A DNA stretch of 64,000 bases from Chrysoperla carnea (GCF_905475395.1 NC_058342.1:36600140-36664139); one strand, 5' to 3'. Counted from the stretch's first letter, positions 1-12,600 are shown. Notes: a model not told the origin generated them from the letters alone. A program made the numbers and translations.

Positions 1-7
1 GGTAGTT

Positions 8-21
8 TAGGTTAGGTTAGA
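8..21 (+). repeat. Short TTAGG tract at window start
   Basis: TTAGGTTAGGTTAG is in the orientation expected for the reverse complement of the CCTAA tails seen on non-LTR 3' ends at 24837 and 34857. The body of any element would lie outside the window or to the right, where I see nothing recognisable. Confidence 0.4.
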
Positions 22-1393
22 TTGAAATGACCCTGACTCAGAAACCTGAAACCCATTGCGCTACCTATTATTAATACTCATTAGCGTCTCTCGTATCGTC
101 ATTTCGAAACATTTCCAGGTTTTATTACAAAGCTCATTATTTTTTTCAAGAACCTTTTTTTAGAAGTTTTCGATAACTTTGTCCCAAAATATCAGAACGT
201 TGCTTGTTCTGCACCTTTCAAGAAAATAGATCATTTGTTGAAAATTTTTTTGAAATTTCCATGAAAATTTTAGTTTTATAATAAAATCAACCCCGAATAG
301 AAAGCTTTAATAAAGTTTGAAATCATAGACCTAGAATATTCTTCAAAACAATCACATTTAAAATTTTAACCATTATTATTCCATTTTTTAATTTCTTTGC
401 TTAAAAGTTTTGAATTAATTTGAGTTTTTCTCGTGGATGTTTTAATGAATTCTTACCAAAACTTTGTTTTTCAAGCTTACCATTACCATTATTTATTAAC
501 CTAAGATAAAAATTTGATAAACTTACCGATAAACAAAAAAAAGTTGACTACGTTTAAAATCCGATATGATACAAAATTTCCACTAATTTTTCTTTTATAA
601 AAAAATGATTATTTATTACTTAATAGGCACTGTTTTAAAATTTATATTTTCACTTGCAGTTTATAATCTAGTAGTTTCTAGATGGAGCTTTAATTCACGT
701 CAAACGTATCTTCCACACTTTTCTCTTAAAATTTCCACCACAATTCGTGTCTCTCTGTCTCTTTCGTTTTCGAAATCTAGAGAATTTATCCACAATTCAA
801 TATTTCAACCAAAAAAAAAACTTAATATAAAAAAAAAGAAAGAAAAATTGGTTAAATTTTCGGGAAAATGTGAACACTACGAGATTTTATTCAAATTATA
901 ACAAAATGAAAATATGTACTGAGGGTAAAAACTCTAGTGGTTTTTCTAATCGAAAATATCATCTCTAAATAAAACTGTTCGGTATATACGTTCGCTTGTA
1001 TTCGATCAATATACCGAATGAGTTATATAGGGTGGTCGACTAGCTCACTGCTTATAAATGCGCTACTAACAGTTACAACCTAGCTCATTATTTAAATATC
1101 CTGTATATATCGAAATATATAAATTGGCTTCCTTTTAAAAAAGAGAGTTCTTGTATTTTAACTTCTCTTAAAATTCAGCTTACGAAATTGCAAGAACCGA
1201 TTTTCACATGTTTCTGAACAGACAGATTTTTCAAAAAAGAGAAATTAAACCATTTTTCAGACACCTGGATAAAAATTTCTTATCCGCAATCGTTATTTCT
1301 TACCATTCTTAATATTATTACCCAAAAGTTTTATATTTCTCTGCTACTTGAATGAAATTCGATGTAAGAAGCTAAATTAAAAAAAAAAGTTTA

Positions 1394-1481
1394 GTCGCGA
1401 CGGCGGGAATCGAACCCGCTACCCTAAGCATACCACGGACGGAATTGGTTATGCCTTAACCAACTGAGCTAATAGGGCGAC
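1394..1481 (-). repeat. tRNA-derived SINE head (complete A and B boxes)
   Basis: On the minus strand TTAGCTCAGTTGGTTAAGGC (A box) and GCGGGTTCGATTCCCGC (T arm, B box) are perfectly formed, and the ends GTCGC/GCGAC pair. The anticodon arm is not cloverleaf-like (a 12-base loop), so this is a tRNA-derived element or pseudogene, not a working tRNA. Copies are at 33549 and 58390. An A-rich or T-rich stretch flanks it. Confidence 0.65.
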
Positions 1482-1680
1482 TAGTTTTATGAAAATATAA
1501 AGGAAACAATTTTTGTGCTTTTTTCTTTCTCCTGAATGGTTTTTGAGATATCACCTGAAAAGATACAAAGTTTTTGTAATTTTTGGATACATTCCAGCTT
1601 ATACAGTGAATTTTATTCAACGAATTGAAATTGAAAAGATTGTATCTCTCTTAAGCTTACATATTTAAAAAGGAATTTAA

Positions 1681-2230
1681 AAACAAGTGAAAACAAACAA
1701 TTGACTGAGTTAATTGTTGAAATACCATGTATAGACAGTGTTGATTACTCTGTCACAAACAAGTCACACATATATAATTGATATTTTCATATACATACTA
1801 TACAATTTGCGCATAATTTGCGCTCTCACGAGTAAACAGTGATGTTTACATAAAAATGTTTCAAACCAAAGTTGTTTATTTTTTTTTATAAGGAACTTTT
1901 TTTACATTTAAACTTTTGTTCTATCTCTAACGGTTAACAAGATGGGTTCTACGGACCCAAGACCTAATTGACCTATGTTGCTCATTTACGAACTCGGCCT
2001 CACTTTTTACGTCCTTAGCATGCTATAAAAATCTCAGCTTGATATATCTTTTCGATTTTGAGTAATCTTGATGACAGACGACAAACAGACAGACAATCGG
2101 AAATGGACTAATTAGGTGATTTTATAAACACCTATACCAAAAATTTTTTATTTAGTATCATTATTTTTAAGCGCTCCAAACTTGTGACTAAACTTAGTAT
2201 ACCTTGGTATATTTCATATACATGGTATAA
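1681..2230 (+). repeat. Dispersed repeat family A, longest copy
   Basis: This is a non-coding unit of about 550 bases. It starts near AACAAGTGAAAACAAACAAT, continues through GTAAACAGTGATGTTTAC, GGAACTTTTTTTAC, GACCTATGTTGCTCATTTACG and ACAGACAGACAATCGGAAAT, and ends TATTTCATATACATGGTATA. Inner ends ATACCATGTATA and TATACATGGTAT are inverted. Nine or more related segments are in the window in both orientations, several with internal deletions. The class is unknown; it is non-autonomous. Confidence 0.75.
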
Positions 2231-3987
2231 TAATCAAAGATAAAGTTTTAGAAGATAAATATTTCGAAGGATTTACACATTTGACAAGCTTATTTGACTA
2301 CAATTTACGAACTTATTTAACTACACCTTATCTATCCAATCACCCTGTCCAATTTACTATGCTCGAAATAAGTTAGCGCCAAATATTTTTTTCAGAAAAT
2401 TTTTTTTGATATTAAATTCTAAATCGACCTTTAATGAATCGAATTCATAATTTACACGTTTGCTCGGAAAATTTGTTCTTGAAAAAGAATAAACTAAGTA
2501 AATAATATTTATTTAATTATTGATGACCGGTGATAAACTACGCATGCGTATGCATACGATTTGTGTGTATATGTGTAATGTGTATATGAACACTTCGAAA
2601 GCAAGAAAGAATTTTATATTATTGTGATATAAACCTTTATTTTTAACACTCAGCAATTCTGTGTACAAAAACTTCGAATAATTCATGTATATCGATTCAA
2701 ACGTTTTATTTTTATTTTCAAATTATTTATTAATAATTATGTGATGTTTTTCGATGTGAAATATTTTTCGGTTAATTGATTAGTTCGAAATTTTTTTTCT
2801 ACCACATCTTCACAAGCTCTTTATAATTAAAACAAAAAACTAAAATTCAGGTCATGTGATTATATAAAAATATGATTTAAAACAAAGATTTTCAAAATTT
2901 TGAGAAATCCTCATGGCATATCAAATAAAAATTGGTTTTTCGAAGTGCTTCAATGAATTTTCCAAAAAAACTATGAAGAAACTCAAATTATTATAATTTC
3001 AATATGTAAGTATAAATTTTCGACCAAAAAAAAACAAAAGCGAGTATCCTTTATTCTATGTAATATCTAGCTCAAATTTTTCCTTAAAAGCTTTAATTGT
3101 TGTAAAAAAAAAATCGAATTAATGTAATTAATTATTAATAAAACGCAATTCGAAATTAATTGAAAGGTATTTAGAACGAACATGTAATACGCGCATTGCA
3201 GATATATTTACAGCACCGGACTTTTTTTTAAAATTAAAACAAAATTTGTTTGGCTAATTAATTTTGAGAAGTTAAGTGTTCCAAATTTTTGCTGAAAAAA
3301 TTGTTGTTGTTGTAATTTTTCGATGTGAAGTCCGATCCTGTAAATATTTGACAGGCGCCTATTAGATTCCCTGATATCGTGTGATCGTGTATGCTCGCGA
3401 CAAATGTATTAAGGTTACTTATACTATATGTCTGGTCGATATATAAATACTACAGTCATTTTGGCATTTTATTCCACAAAAAATACAAATAAGCTGAAAA
3501 TATTGAAAAACATTTTCTTTTAAAAGATTTTTTTTTGTGGAGATGTTCAAAAATTGATATTAAAATAAATTTATTTATTTTTTGGTAGATTTTGGACTTT
3601 TGGGATACTGTTTTAGTTTTTTTCAACAAGTTGCGCAAAGATTTAAGTCGATAGGTTCAATAGATTGTACAGAATCGTGTGACTCATTTTGTTAAATCAT
3701 ATTTCGAGGAAACACGCTTAAAGCAAACACGTAGCCAGGGGAGGACTAAGGGACAGGGAGTTCTGAAAAAACTTCCCACCCGAAAGTTTAGAAAATTTAA
3801 AGAATCTTATATCAGAATAGAAATACATGCTGAAAACTTAACTTTTGGAACTTGCTGAATGAATGTCAAGTAACAATCCCCTCAATAAATTTTTTCCCTG
3901 AGTTACATATAAATGACTTAACATTAAGCTTCGAAGTTTTTTGTAACACGCTTGACTAATGTTTCTACAAATTTTAGCTTATTTTTA
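2231..3987. other. Non-coding AT-rich interval
   Basis: No gene or clear repeat seen. It holds CGCATGCGTATGCATACG at about 2541-2560 and TG/TA-rich sequence after it. Short frames are of chance length. Confidence 0.5.
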
Positions 3988-4310
3988 CAGGGTGTCCCAC
4001 GGTGACAGCCCATTAGAAGTTTCTGAACAACCAGACATAATAGAAATTTGAAAATTGGTATTCCCCAGGTGCAATTTTAAGTACTTCAAACAGGAAATTG
4101 ATCTCACGTGTGGCTGAATTCTTTAGCTCTTAAATAAGCCTGGTTGAAACCCTCTATCTTATTTAGTAAGGAAGTTACAGCCTCTTTGCAACTCGTCTAT
4201 TTGCTGCAAAATTTCTAATAAATACCGATTATGGTGGAATACCAATTTTCAGATTTCTATTATGTCTGGTTCTCCAGAAACTTCTAAAGTTCGGTCACTA
4301 TGGGACACCA
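3988..4310. mobile_element. TA-flanked MITE with ~75-bp terminal inverted repeats
   Basis: The left end CAGGGTGTCCCACGGTGACA and the right end (reverse complement GGTGTCCCATAGTGACCGAA) pair over about 75 bases, including GAAGTTTCTG and ACCAGACATAATAGAAAT. TA dinucleotides at 3986-3987 and 4311-4312 fit a TA target duplication. The 323-base element has no coding capacity. Confidence 0.75.
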
Positions 4311-5958
4311 TATATATTTTTTTAAATGAGGTTTCGAGGAAAACTGTTTCAAAATGAGTGTAGTAGAAAAGCTTTAAAATAGCTTTGTGTATTTGTATAA
4401 TATAATAAATAAAAATATTGTTTGTGAACTGAAAAGAAGATCAACTTCGATATAATTTCGAGTATAATTGTGTATTGTAAATTGATCTTCTTTTATTGCA
4501 ATAATAAATGAATGTTTCAGTTTGGTTCGAGCAATCAGAAGGTACTAAACACAAGTGTGACTCGAACAGTCTCAGATAATTGAATTGAATGTTTGTCTCT
4601 GTACCTATTCTTCAACAGCGATTGTACTTCTGTTCTATGTTCAATGACTTCTACAACTTGAATGTGATATCAATTTATCTTTTTCTTTCATTCTTTTAAT
4701 TTTTCTTCACCATTTTCACATGTTTTCTTTAACAAACAATTCAATTTTCATTCTATTTTTAATTTTCTTTAGTAAATTGCACTGTAGTTATTTAGAAGAT
4801 GTATAGATAGTTTTCACTGCATGGCTTTGTAGGTAATTGTACATAAATAGTATATTTTTTGGTGGTAGGGGTTTATCAGGCACTCAAAGTTTAGAAAACG
4901 AGTAAACTGGTACTAAAATTAGCATTAGTCGTTTAATTGTTTAACAAAAGATCCATTGTTAGAATTAAAAATAGAAATGAATAAATTTAACTTTCCAAAA
5001 TCGTCGAAACATGAACTTTTATTCTGAAATTATGAACTAAGGTCAAATATTGAACAATCATTTGGTCATTTAAAAATGTTGGCCTGGATTTCCAGAAATT
5101 ATTATTTAATTCCCTCAAATTTCAGAAAAAAAGTCGTAATAATTTATTTTATAGTGTAGTATTAATCATAGGCGTCCATTCCCTCTCCCCAGTCAAAAAT
5201 GGCTTCGGGCATCTCGATATCTCCTTAATAATGTATCTGTGCCCCTTGAATAATTTCATTTAAGCTACGCCTATGTTATTAGTAATGTGACAGATTCCAA
5301 AACATATTAGACTAGTTTCATGAGCTAAAACTCCAAGAGTTTATTAGATCTAACTTAGATTATTCACCAAAAGAGAAAAATAGAGTTAGTATTTAATTAG
5401 AATTAGATTGAAAGTGATTCCTCCTCAGCTTACAACATCCTATGATCTTAATCTAGGCGCATTTTTTTGGGAAACAAACAATTCGAAATGTCTCCCATCC
5501 GATTTTATTTTATACAAAAGCACTGCGTTACGCGAGAGGATGTTCCAGAAATTTCTCAAAGTTTTTCCAACATTTATAAAAAAAGGAAATGAAGTAAGGA
5601 ATCAAATATTTGGATTTAGCCTGAGGAGTTTATGCTTCTTCGCCAATTAACCGAGCAAGCAAAGGTTGAGGTGTCTTTATGGGTAAATTTGTTTATCATT
5701 TTTTCGCTAGAACTGCAGTAAATCTCGTTTTGCAGACAGATATTTTGAAGGTGCAAATTGGCAAGATAAAAATTAGTAGAAAATTAAAAATTTTATATGA
5801 GTGCCTGAAACTTTTATAACACAAAAGCAAACAAATACACAGAATCAAAAAAAATGAACACAATGAATTCAAATTTAAAAAAAAAAAGAAGCTTAGTTTT
5901 CACTAATTAGTGGGGCTATCAAACATGTATTTTCTAAGATAAACCTTTATATTTAGGA
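4311..5958. other. Non-coding interval upstream of tipE
   Basis: I see no supported gene. An 80-codon frame at 5408-5650 has no recognisable features. The tipE promoter and any 5' exons should lie here or further left, but no core promoter stands out. Confidence 0.45.
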
Positions 5959-6105
5959 AGATGATTGTGGCAATTGTTTGACCCAACTGTATGGTGTGTC
6001 ATGACCAGTTTGAACTATTGGAAGAAGATAAAGTAAATAAAAATCATCTCCAAGAAAACTTTCCAAAGATTTAATTCAAGAGTTCTAGAATAAAAGAACA
6101 TAAAG
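5959..6105 (+). promoter_or_regulatory. Probable 5' untranslated exon of tipE
   Basis: A pyrimidine/AT stretch ending in TTTATATTTAG at about 5958 could be a splice acceptor, after which about 147 bases lead to the tipE start codon in the context AAAGATGG. No upstream exon or promoter could be located, so this is an inference from position and the acceptor-like sequence only. Confidence 0.3.
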
Positions 6106-7260
6106 ATGGCTGACGCAGAAGATAAAGATATACGGACATTCAAAGAAAAAATGTTATTTTATACGACGGCCTTTTTCATCCTTCTAGGTACGTTCAGTCT
6201 CTTCGCTTTTCTCTTCTTGGTTCCATTTGTAATCGATCCAGCCTTTACAACGATCTTTATGGAGTTTAATGAGGTGGCTGCACTGTGTGTAACAACAAAC
6301 ACAGAATCCTTTCAAGGAGTGTCAAATTGTTCGTGGACATCATGTCGAGAAGGATGCACCAAAGATGTGTACACATGCACTCAAATACGTGTCAATTATA
6401 AGATATTACCAACAGATGACGAAGAGTCAATTATCGAGGAAGTTGCAGATGCGATTGAAGGAGAGACAGGCGAAGGTAGAAATACCAATGGGGACGAATT
6501 AGGTGCGACGTGGCAGTTTGTGGATAACGATAACAATCGGAAAGGGGTCTATGCATTAGCACGCTATGAGCGTGCAATCCGCGAATATGATTACAACGAT
6601 GACGATTCAATACCCTTCCCCAACGTCGATTCGGATAACATAATCACCGATGATTTTTCAATTTTGGCTGATGGAGATGTTGAAAAAGAACGTTTACCAG
6701 ATTCAGAACCCACCGGTTTAATGGGTAATAACAGTGAATGGTTTTTTACGGGTGCAAAACTCTTTCCAAATGTGAAAGGTTGTGGATATCCTCCCATTTT
6801 AAACTGTAGCATATTTTATAAGAAGTACATGGAAATCGGAACTAATTTCTCCTGTTATTATAGTACAATTGATCCAGGGATCGTGATAAGTGAATTAGAT
6901 ATGTGGCAAGTTTATATGAACCTTGTGTATGCAATGGCAATACCTATCCCATCATTTATAGCCTCTGTAATTTATTTAACATTTGCGTACTTTAAAATTT
7001 ACAACGATGACGAAGAAACTGCACCTTTGGAAGCGAATGCTGAAGATATGGATGTCGAAGGTGCAAACACAAATTCAATTCATACAGAAACACCAATACC
7101 TCCGACTAGTGGTGCAATCACACCCGGCAGTGAAGTATTTAGAGAAGATTTAGCTAGCTTCGGCCATCAATTAAAAGTGAAAATGGCTGATGAAATGAGT
7201 AGAGAAAGTTTAGTAGATGCCGTCCCAACACTTACCAATTCAATATCAATACCCGGATGA
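6106..7260 (+). CDS. tipE: TipE orthologue, auxiliary subunit of the insect voltage-gated sodium channel
   Basis: An uninterrupted 384-residue reading frame closely resembles insect TipE, a two-pass membrane protein that raises surface expression and tunes gating of the Para sodium channel in neurons. Seen in the sequence: a short cytoplasmic N-terminus with FKEKMLFYTTAFF, membrane segment 1 at about residues 17-42, and a large extracellular loop with cysteines at 61, 75, 80, 84, 91, 226, 234 and 250. N-glycosylation sequons lie at N74, N208, N233 and N247. Membrane segment 2 is at about 271-297, followed by a cytoplasmic tail containing the conserved stretches YFKIYN and FGHQLKVKMADE. The family loop motifs SCREGCTKD (79-87) and LFPNVKGCGYPP (219-230) are present. 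The start is the first in-frame methionine and lies where family members begin. The protein is somewhat shorter than the fly one because the acidic middle of the loop and the tail are reduced. No intron interrupts the coding part. A Teh paralogue is the alternative, but the N-terminus and tail fit TipE best. Confidence 0.95.
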   Translation: MADAEDKDIRTFKEKMLFYTTAFFILLGTFSLFAFLFLVPFVIDPAFTTIFMEFNEVAALCVTTNTESFQGVSNCSWTSCREGCTKDVYTCTQIRVNYKILPTDDEESIIEEVADAIEGETGEGRNTNGDELGATWQFVDNDNNRKGVYALARYERAIREYDYNDDDSIPFPNVDSDNIITDDFSILADGDVEKERLPDSEPTGLMGNNSEWFFTGAKLFPNVKGCGYPPILNCSIFYKKYMEIGTNFSCYYSTIDPGIVISELDMWQVYMNLVYAMAIPIPSFIASVIYLTFAYFKIYNDDEETAPLEANAEDMDVEGANTNSIHTETPIPPTSGAITPGSEVFREDLASFGHQLKVKMADEMSRESLVDAVPTLTNSISIPG

Positions 7261-7560
7261 GAGGAAAGCTATCACTCACACCTAAGACTTGCTGCCGTTT
7301 ATACTGAGCCCACAATCAAATAAGGCTCAATTCAATTCATCAATTCAAGTGAGTCAACGGTGATTGCAGTGAATGAAATCATCCATCACATCATTTGTGA
7401 ACTTAAAATTCTATTTTGGCTGGAAGTTCAAAGTTCAAGTTACAGTTCACCAACTCTGAAATAAAAAATCAATCAAATCAAATCAATTTATGACATCCGT
7501 CGTTACGTTACGTGTGTGTATGTGTGTTATTAGCAAAAATCAAATTTATTCAGAAAAAAA
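7261..7560 (+). promoter_or_regulatory. tipE 3' untranslated region with candidate polyadenylation signal
   Basis: The stretch after the stop codon is less AT-rich than the surroundings and has short CAATTCA and GTTCAAGTT repeats. A canonical AATAAA lies at 7459-7464, about 200 bases after the stop. The true cleavage site cannot be told from sequence. Confidence 0.4.
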
Positions 7561-7564
7561 ATAC

Positions 7565-7740
7565 TAAAATATACGCCTCCACTCCATGAATTATAAATAA
7601 TAGCTGATATCACTGCCGCCCTCTGCACTGCACTTCTAATTTCATCGTACATCGTACATCCTACATCTGACACTTCAGGTGATCTTCAGGTGAACACGTC
7701 ATGACGTCACGTCGAGGGTCACCATTTCACATTGTAAAAC
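7565..7740 (+). promoter_or_regulatory. GC-richer patch with half-site and CRE-like motifs downstream of tipE
   Basis: The patch has CATCGTA/CATCCTA micro-repeats, then AGGTGATCTTCAGGTGA (two AGGTGA half sites spaced by five bases), then the palindrome TGACGTCA at 7702-7709 overlapped by ACGTCA/ACGTCG copies, then GGGTCACC. These resemble nuclear-receptor half sites and a cAMP-response element. They could form an enhancer or belong to the tipE 3' UTR. Motif resemblance is the only evidence. Confidence 0.3.
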
Positions 7741-9292
7741 TGTAAAACTGTAAAGCTCTTAAGCTGTAATTGAAGGCAATAAGAATATATAAATGTAGTA
7801 ATTTATTGTCTCGAAAAACATCCTTTAAATTTTAGTTACAAATAGATAGCGCTAGAATTACATAGAATATGATAGTAAATCCATTTTGCTGACACCATAT
7901 TAAAATAGAGCTCATTACCGATTCCCATCAACCAAAACCATCGATCACAACCAAAGGAACTGACGATTTTGACGCAAAAACGCGATCTTAGATTTTAAGA
8001 GGATGTCTTTAAGTTTTATATTGATTTTGATGTTCAACGATCGATGTCAAATTATCTAATCCACAAAGTGATTTTTTTTCTATATGCGTTCTTTGCTAAA
8101 ATATGCGTTGCGCCCAAAAATAAAGAATGCTCATTTGCATTATCAAATTCTTTAAAAAAAAAAACGCGTTGTGATATATAACATTTTTTCAAAAATGACT
8201 TTGTCGAGTCAAGTTAAAGTAATATTTATAAAAAATAATTAAGCAATTCTTTGTTAAAAGTGACTGAATATCGCTTTAAAATTTATAGTTATTATAAAAA
8301 TACTCTTTTATCAAAATCCAAACTAAAACGGGGGAATGAGGACAAGCTCAAAGCTCAAGAAATATAATTTTTAATAAAAAAAATCAACAAAATTATAAAT
8401 ATTTTTCAATTTGCCTTAATAAAATAGTAATGAAATTTTTCTCCTAATGTGTCTATTATAGAGTCCACAAAAAATTCATAAATTTATACAGTCTGAAGCT
8501 CATTTTGAGAAAAAATCAAAGGAGGAAAAATTTCCAACAAGTTTTCATACTGATTGGCAAGTAAATTAATAATTTGTTTTAGATTTTAGTTTGGACAAAG
8601 TTTTCTCCTTTAATTATTCTTACAATGATCACGAAACACTTTGTATATATCGCTTTAAAAATTTACTTACCATAGTTTTAGGCTGAAAAATTTGGATTTA
8701 TTTAATTATTAATTCAATTCTTTTTCGAATTGGTGAAATCAAAAAAATTAAATCGTGAATTGTTCAGTCATAAACTAATTCGCAATCTTCGCACTATTTC
8801 GCAATAATCATTGGAGATTGAGAATATAAGGACAGGATGTTTTTTCAAAAGCAGTCTAAGGGATTTATGCATCATTTAATTTTTGATTTTCTTTTTAAAA
8901 TTAGCCTTTTTTAAAAATCATACCATTTTCAAAGACAGGTCAAAAAAATATGCCCAACTGCCAAATTGTGGAAAATAAGTTATCGAAATAAGTAGGTGAG
9001 AAAAGAAATAGAAGTATACAATTTTCTAGCAGGTGATGACGGATTTTACTTAATGGTTTTCTCGCATATTTCTTGAGGGATAATGAAAGACATGCCAAAA
9101 CTAATGTAATTGGCGAAAATGTAAAACGATTTTATGGCGCTTGTAGGTTTAATGGCGATGCATTTTGTATAAATCGACTAATTGAAAACACCCCTGAATA
9201 TTACAAGTAAAATGGACAAAAAGTTATTATTTCAACTCTTTAGTCACAACGAGCGTTTTGCTTTGTAGTTTCCGCTGGTCGGCAACCCCGAC
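7741..9292. other. Non-coding AT-rich interval
   Basis: Nothing coding and no clear repeat family recognised. Confidence 0.5.
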
Positions 9293-9697
9293 TAGGGATG
9301 TCCACTGAAAAAATACATCGATGTATCATTCGATACAATGCATCGAGAATATGCATCGATGTTTTCCAATGTATCGGATCGATGTTTTCTCAACATCGAG
9401 TACTTTTACTAATATAGCAAAAAGATGTAGTCAACTTCCTGACCACTGACGGATTTAAGGGAAAATGGCCAGTGTCGTTTTCGATAATGAACTTGGCGCA
9501 CCCTTGTGATGCCCTATTGATTGGCAACGACTCCTTTGCCCACCTATTAATCTTTGTTACCATTGATTCGATGTTTTAAGAAAATACATCGATACATCGA
9601 GTAAATCAATATCTTCTCAAAACATCGGATCGATTCAATGCATCTTACTGTAAATATCGAATGAGTTCGATGCATCGATGTATATCAAATATCCCTA
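9293..9697. mobile_element. hAT-like MITE rich in ATCGAT palindromes
   Basis: The ends TAGGGATGTCC and GATATACATCGATG...ATATCCCTA are inverted. They are flanked by ACCCCGAC and ACTCCGGC, an 8-bp duplication with two mismatches, as expected of hAT elements. Subterminal regions repeat CATCGATGTATC-type motifs in both orientations. No transposase frame. Confidence 0.65.
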
Positions 9698-12600
9698 ACT
9701 CCGGCCAAATCGTATCTTTGCAGGTAAATAAACAAGGAAATCATTGACCGAAATCCGTCATCACTTCGCATTCTAATTTGCCATTTCTAAAACAATTCAA
9801 ACAATTAAATTATGTATAAAAGACTCATTTTTTTGAAAAACCTCCTGTATGTTATTTCGACGTTGTTTTGCAAAAAAATTTGGACTCAAATTATTGGTAT
9901 TTGGTGGTACAAAGAACATATTAGAAAAAGCAAATATAAATGCCAGTGTTGAATAAAAATTTTAATAAAAAGAGATTTTATTTGACATATAAATTTACAT
10001 ATTGTTATTATTTCAAATTCTATTTAAAAAAAAGATACTTACCTAAGTAGATAAAAAACAAATGAATATTAGATTATATTATATCAGTAGCGGGATTTTC
10101 TAGCATTCTAACTCTGGAACAAACATTTCACAATTGTCACTTTAAGAATCCCGTACGATTCAAATGGTAGAACTTTCTGAAACTTTCGACTCTAGAAATT
10201 GTTAATAAGTAGATATAATCAAAAAGCTACACAGCCACTAGTTCTAAAACTTTAAATTTTTGGAGGAAGGATAGGAAAATTTTTCCTATCTCCTATAGGA
10301 AAATATTCCGCCAGATATGGGCTTCCGAAAGCAATTGTTGTTATCGCCAATGATTAACCATTGACCGTCCGTATTTAAAAAAGGCGAACTTCTAAAAACT
10401 TTGTGCCTGTGTAGGCTTTTGAATATTTACCAAGAACTAGCAAAGTGTATCGATTCAGAAAGCTTAACCGAAAGCTATTGGGGATTCTTTGATAAATTTA
10501 CAGTTTTGGTGATTTCCTGCAATACAAAAATCAAGTCTTCTTATAAAGCCTTATTAATTGATTCAAGTTCGATATAGTTTACCAGAAAGAATAGGAGCCG
10601 ACAGTCGACAGTCCTTAGATAGAAGGGGGAAGTTAAAATAGTACCAATGCATGCTTTAGTGGGAAAGGCCTTAGTAAGTAGCACACTTTACTGAAAATAA
10701 TTTTACGAATCTTTTAATAAATTTAGAAATGTTTTTGTTTTTTAGTAATTAGCTTAAAATTAAGATAGGCGGGGGGAGGGTAGTGCCTTAAGGAAACAAT
10801 TTTATTAATAGTTACTTTTTAAATAGTTCAACCAAAACGAAATAAATAATCAAAAAAACACCATTCCACTGTAATTTGACCTTGAAAGCTGACAAAATTG
10901 AAAAGGTTTTTGTTTAGAAAGCTAGTAAGTCCTGCCTGCTACCAGAATGAGAAAATAAGCTTTTATACAGAATAAATTATAAAACTAATAAACTTTAACT
11001 ATTGTTAAATAGATAAAATTAATACTTAATTTTCCCCGAATCGTAAAGTGCACATGGATGTTTTCGGGAGGAAATTTTTTCGGAATAAATTTTTGTTTTG
11101 GTTCTTCTAGAACGATCATTGAAATATTCTGTTTGTAATAGAGGAGGTGGATGTTTCTCTGGAGGATAATTCATTCAGTAAGAAGTGTTGGTAGCCCACA
11201 AGTGGCTGTCTTAAGTAATATGGAAGGTCTTCCTCTTAGAAAGTGGAAAAATGACCTGCTAGATTTAAGGATGGTCCGTAGTTACGAAAAGAAGATTGGG
11301 AATCAATGAACGAAGTTTTGTCCAAATTTTGATTGAGTAGTTATTACACTCACTAGAATATTTCAGTGACCGTTCCAGAAAAATCAAACTAGAAATGTTA
11401 TGCAAAAAATGTTCCTACCGGCTGCGCCCATTTGCTCAATTTTAGAATGATCATGATCAATAAAATTATATTATAAATGATATACATTTTGTACATAAAA
11501 AAATCATTATCGAAATTTATTAAGATTTAAAAAAAAAAAAATATTTAATCGAATCGATTTCAATCGTTAAATAATTTCGAATTGAAATCGAAAAAAAAAA
11601 TTTTTTGTGATTTTCAAATAAAATTTTTATAAGTGTGTGTTACATAGATAAATAAATAAATAACAAAACAAACAAATATTCTAAAAAAAAACGTAAATAA
11701 AATATATTTTCTAAATTCTATTTTTGAGTTGAAATTTGTTTGGGAATGGGTTCGACATTTTATATAAATAGTTTTTTTTATTAATTCGTTTTAAGCCAGG
11801 GTGGGATCAAAGATTACTTTTAAACAAACGACCTATAATTTGATTTTCGTTTTTTTTGGAAACTTGGACTGATCCATCCAAAAAAATTCTCAAATAACCT
11901 CAAATTTTGAAACTTTTTTTAAATTAGCCACATTACACAGTTTTTTTTAGCTTTTTGGATCATAATTCATTGGTTATTTAATAGCAAGCTCAATTTAACA
12001 GCAATATGATCACAGAAAGTGTCATTTCTCAAATATTATAGGCAATGTACTTTACATTGATGTAAATTTTGTGCAATAATCTACTCGTTTCGTCCCAATA
12101 TAAATAGAAATATGATCACACACAAAAATTTACTATTCGGAGTCGATTTGATATTTATATTAAAACGGGGTTAAAAGTTCCTCGCACATTTTTTAAGAAA
12201 AAGTGATCCCGGTCAAAGGCTGACATTCCCTAAATTTTTAGGTTTGTTAGTATGGAGGGTAGGGATAAGGAGTTAAAGTAAAAAAGTGTCCATCTAAAAA
12301 CAGGAGGTGTTTGATATGAAATTCTCTATCCTTCTCGAACAAGTTTTTTAGATCTTTATCTTACTCTTATTACTTTGAGCACTTCTTTTAAAACTTACAC
12401 TTTTGCTACAGCAGCGCCACCAGAGATGGTTCTCTTTATATACAGAGATGATTCTGCTTACCTCTACCCTTCATATTTGTTAGAGATGATTTTTTCATAA
12501 GAAATGTGCTTTATTTAACCAAATTTTTTCGACTTATGTGTGGGAAATAAGTAACTTTTGGTTCCATTCTGTAATCGATTTAATATCCATAAGGGGCTGT

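Noticed and set aside
605-901. 98-codon frame near the window start
   Set aside because: Phe/Lys/Ile-rich translation of AT-rich DNA ending in poly-lysine; no coding signature.
1394-1481. Functional tRNA gene
   Set aside because: The A and B boxes are good, but the anticodon arm does not fold, the acceptor stem is out of register, and two further broken copies exist, which fits a SINE.
6591-6812. 73-codon minus-strand frame
   Set aside because: Antisense shadow of tipE.
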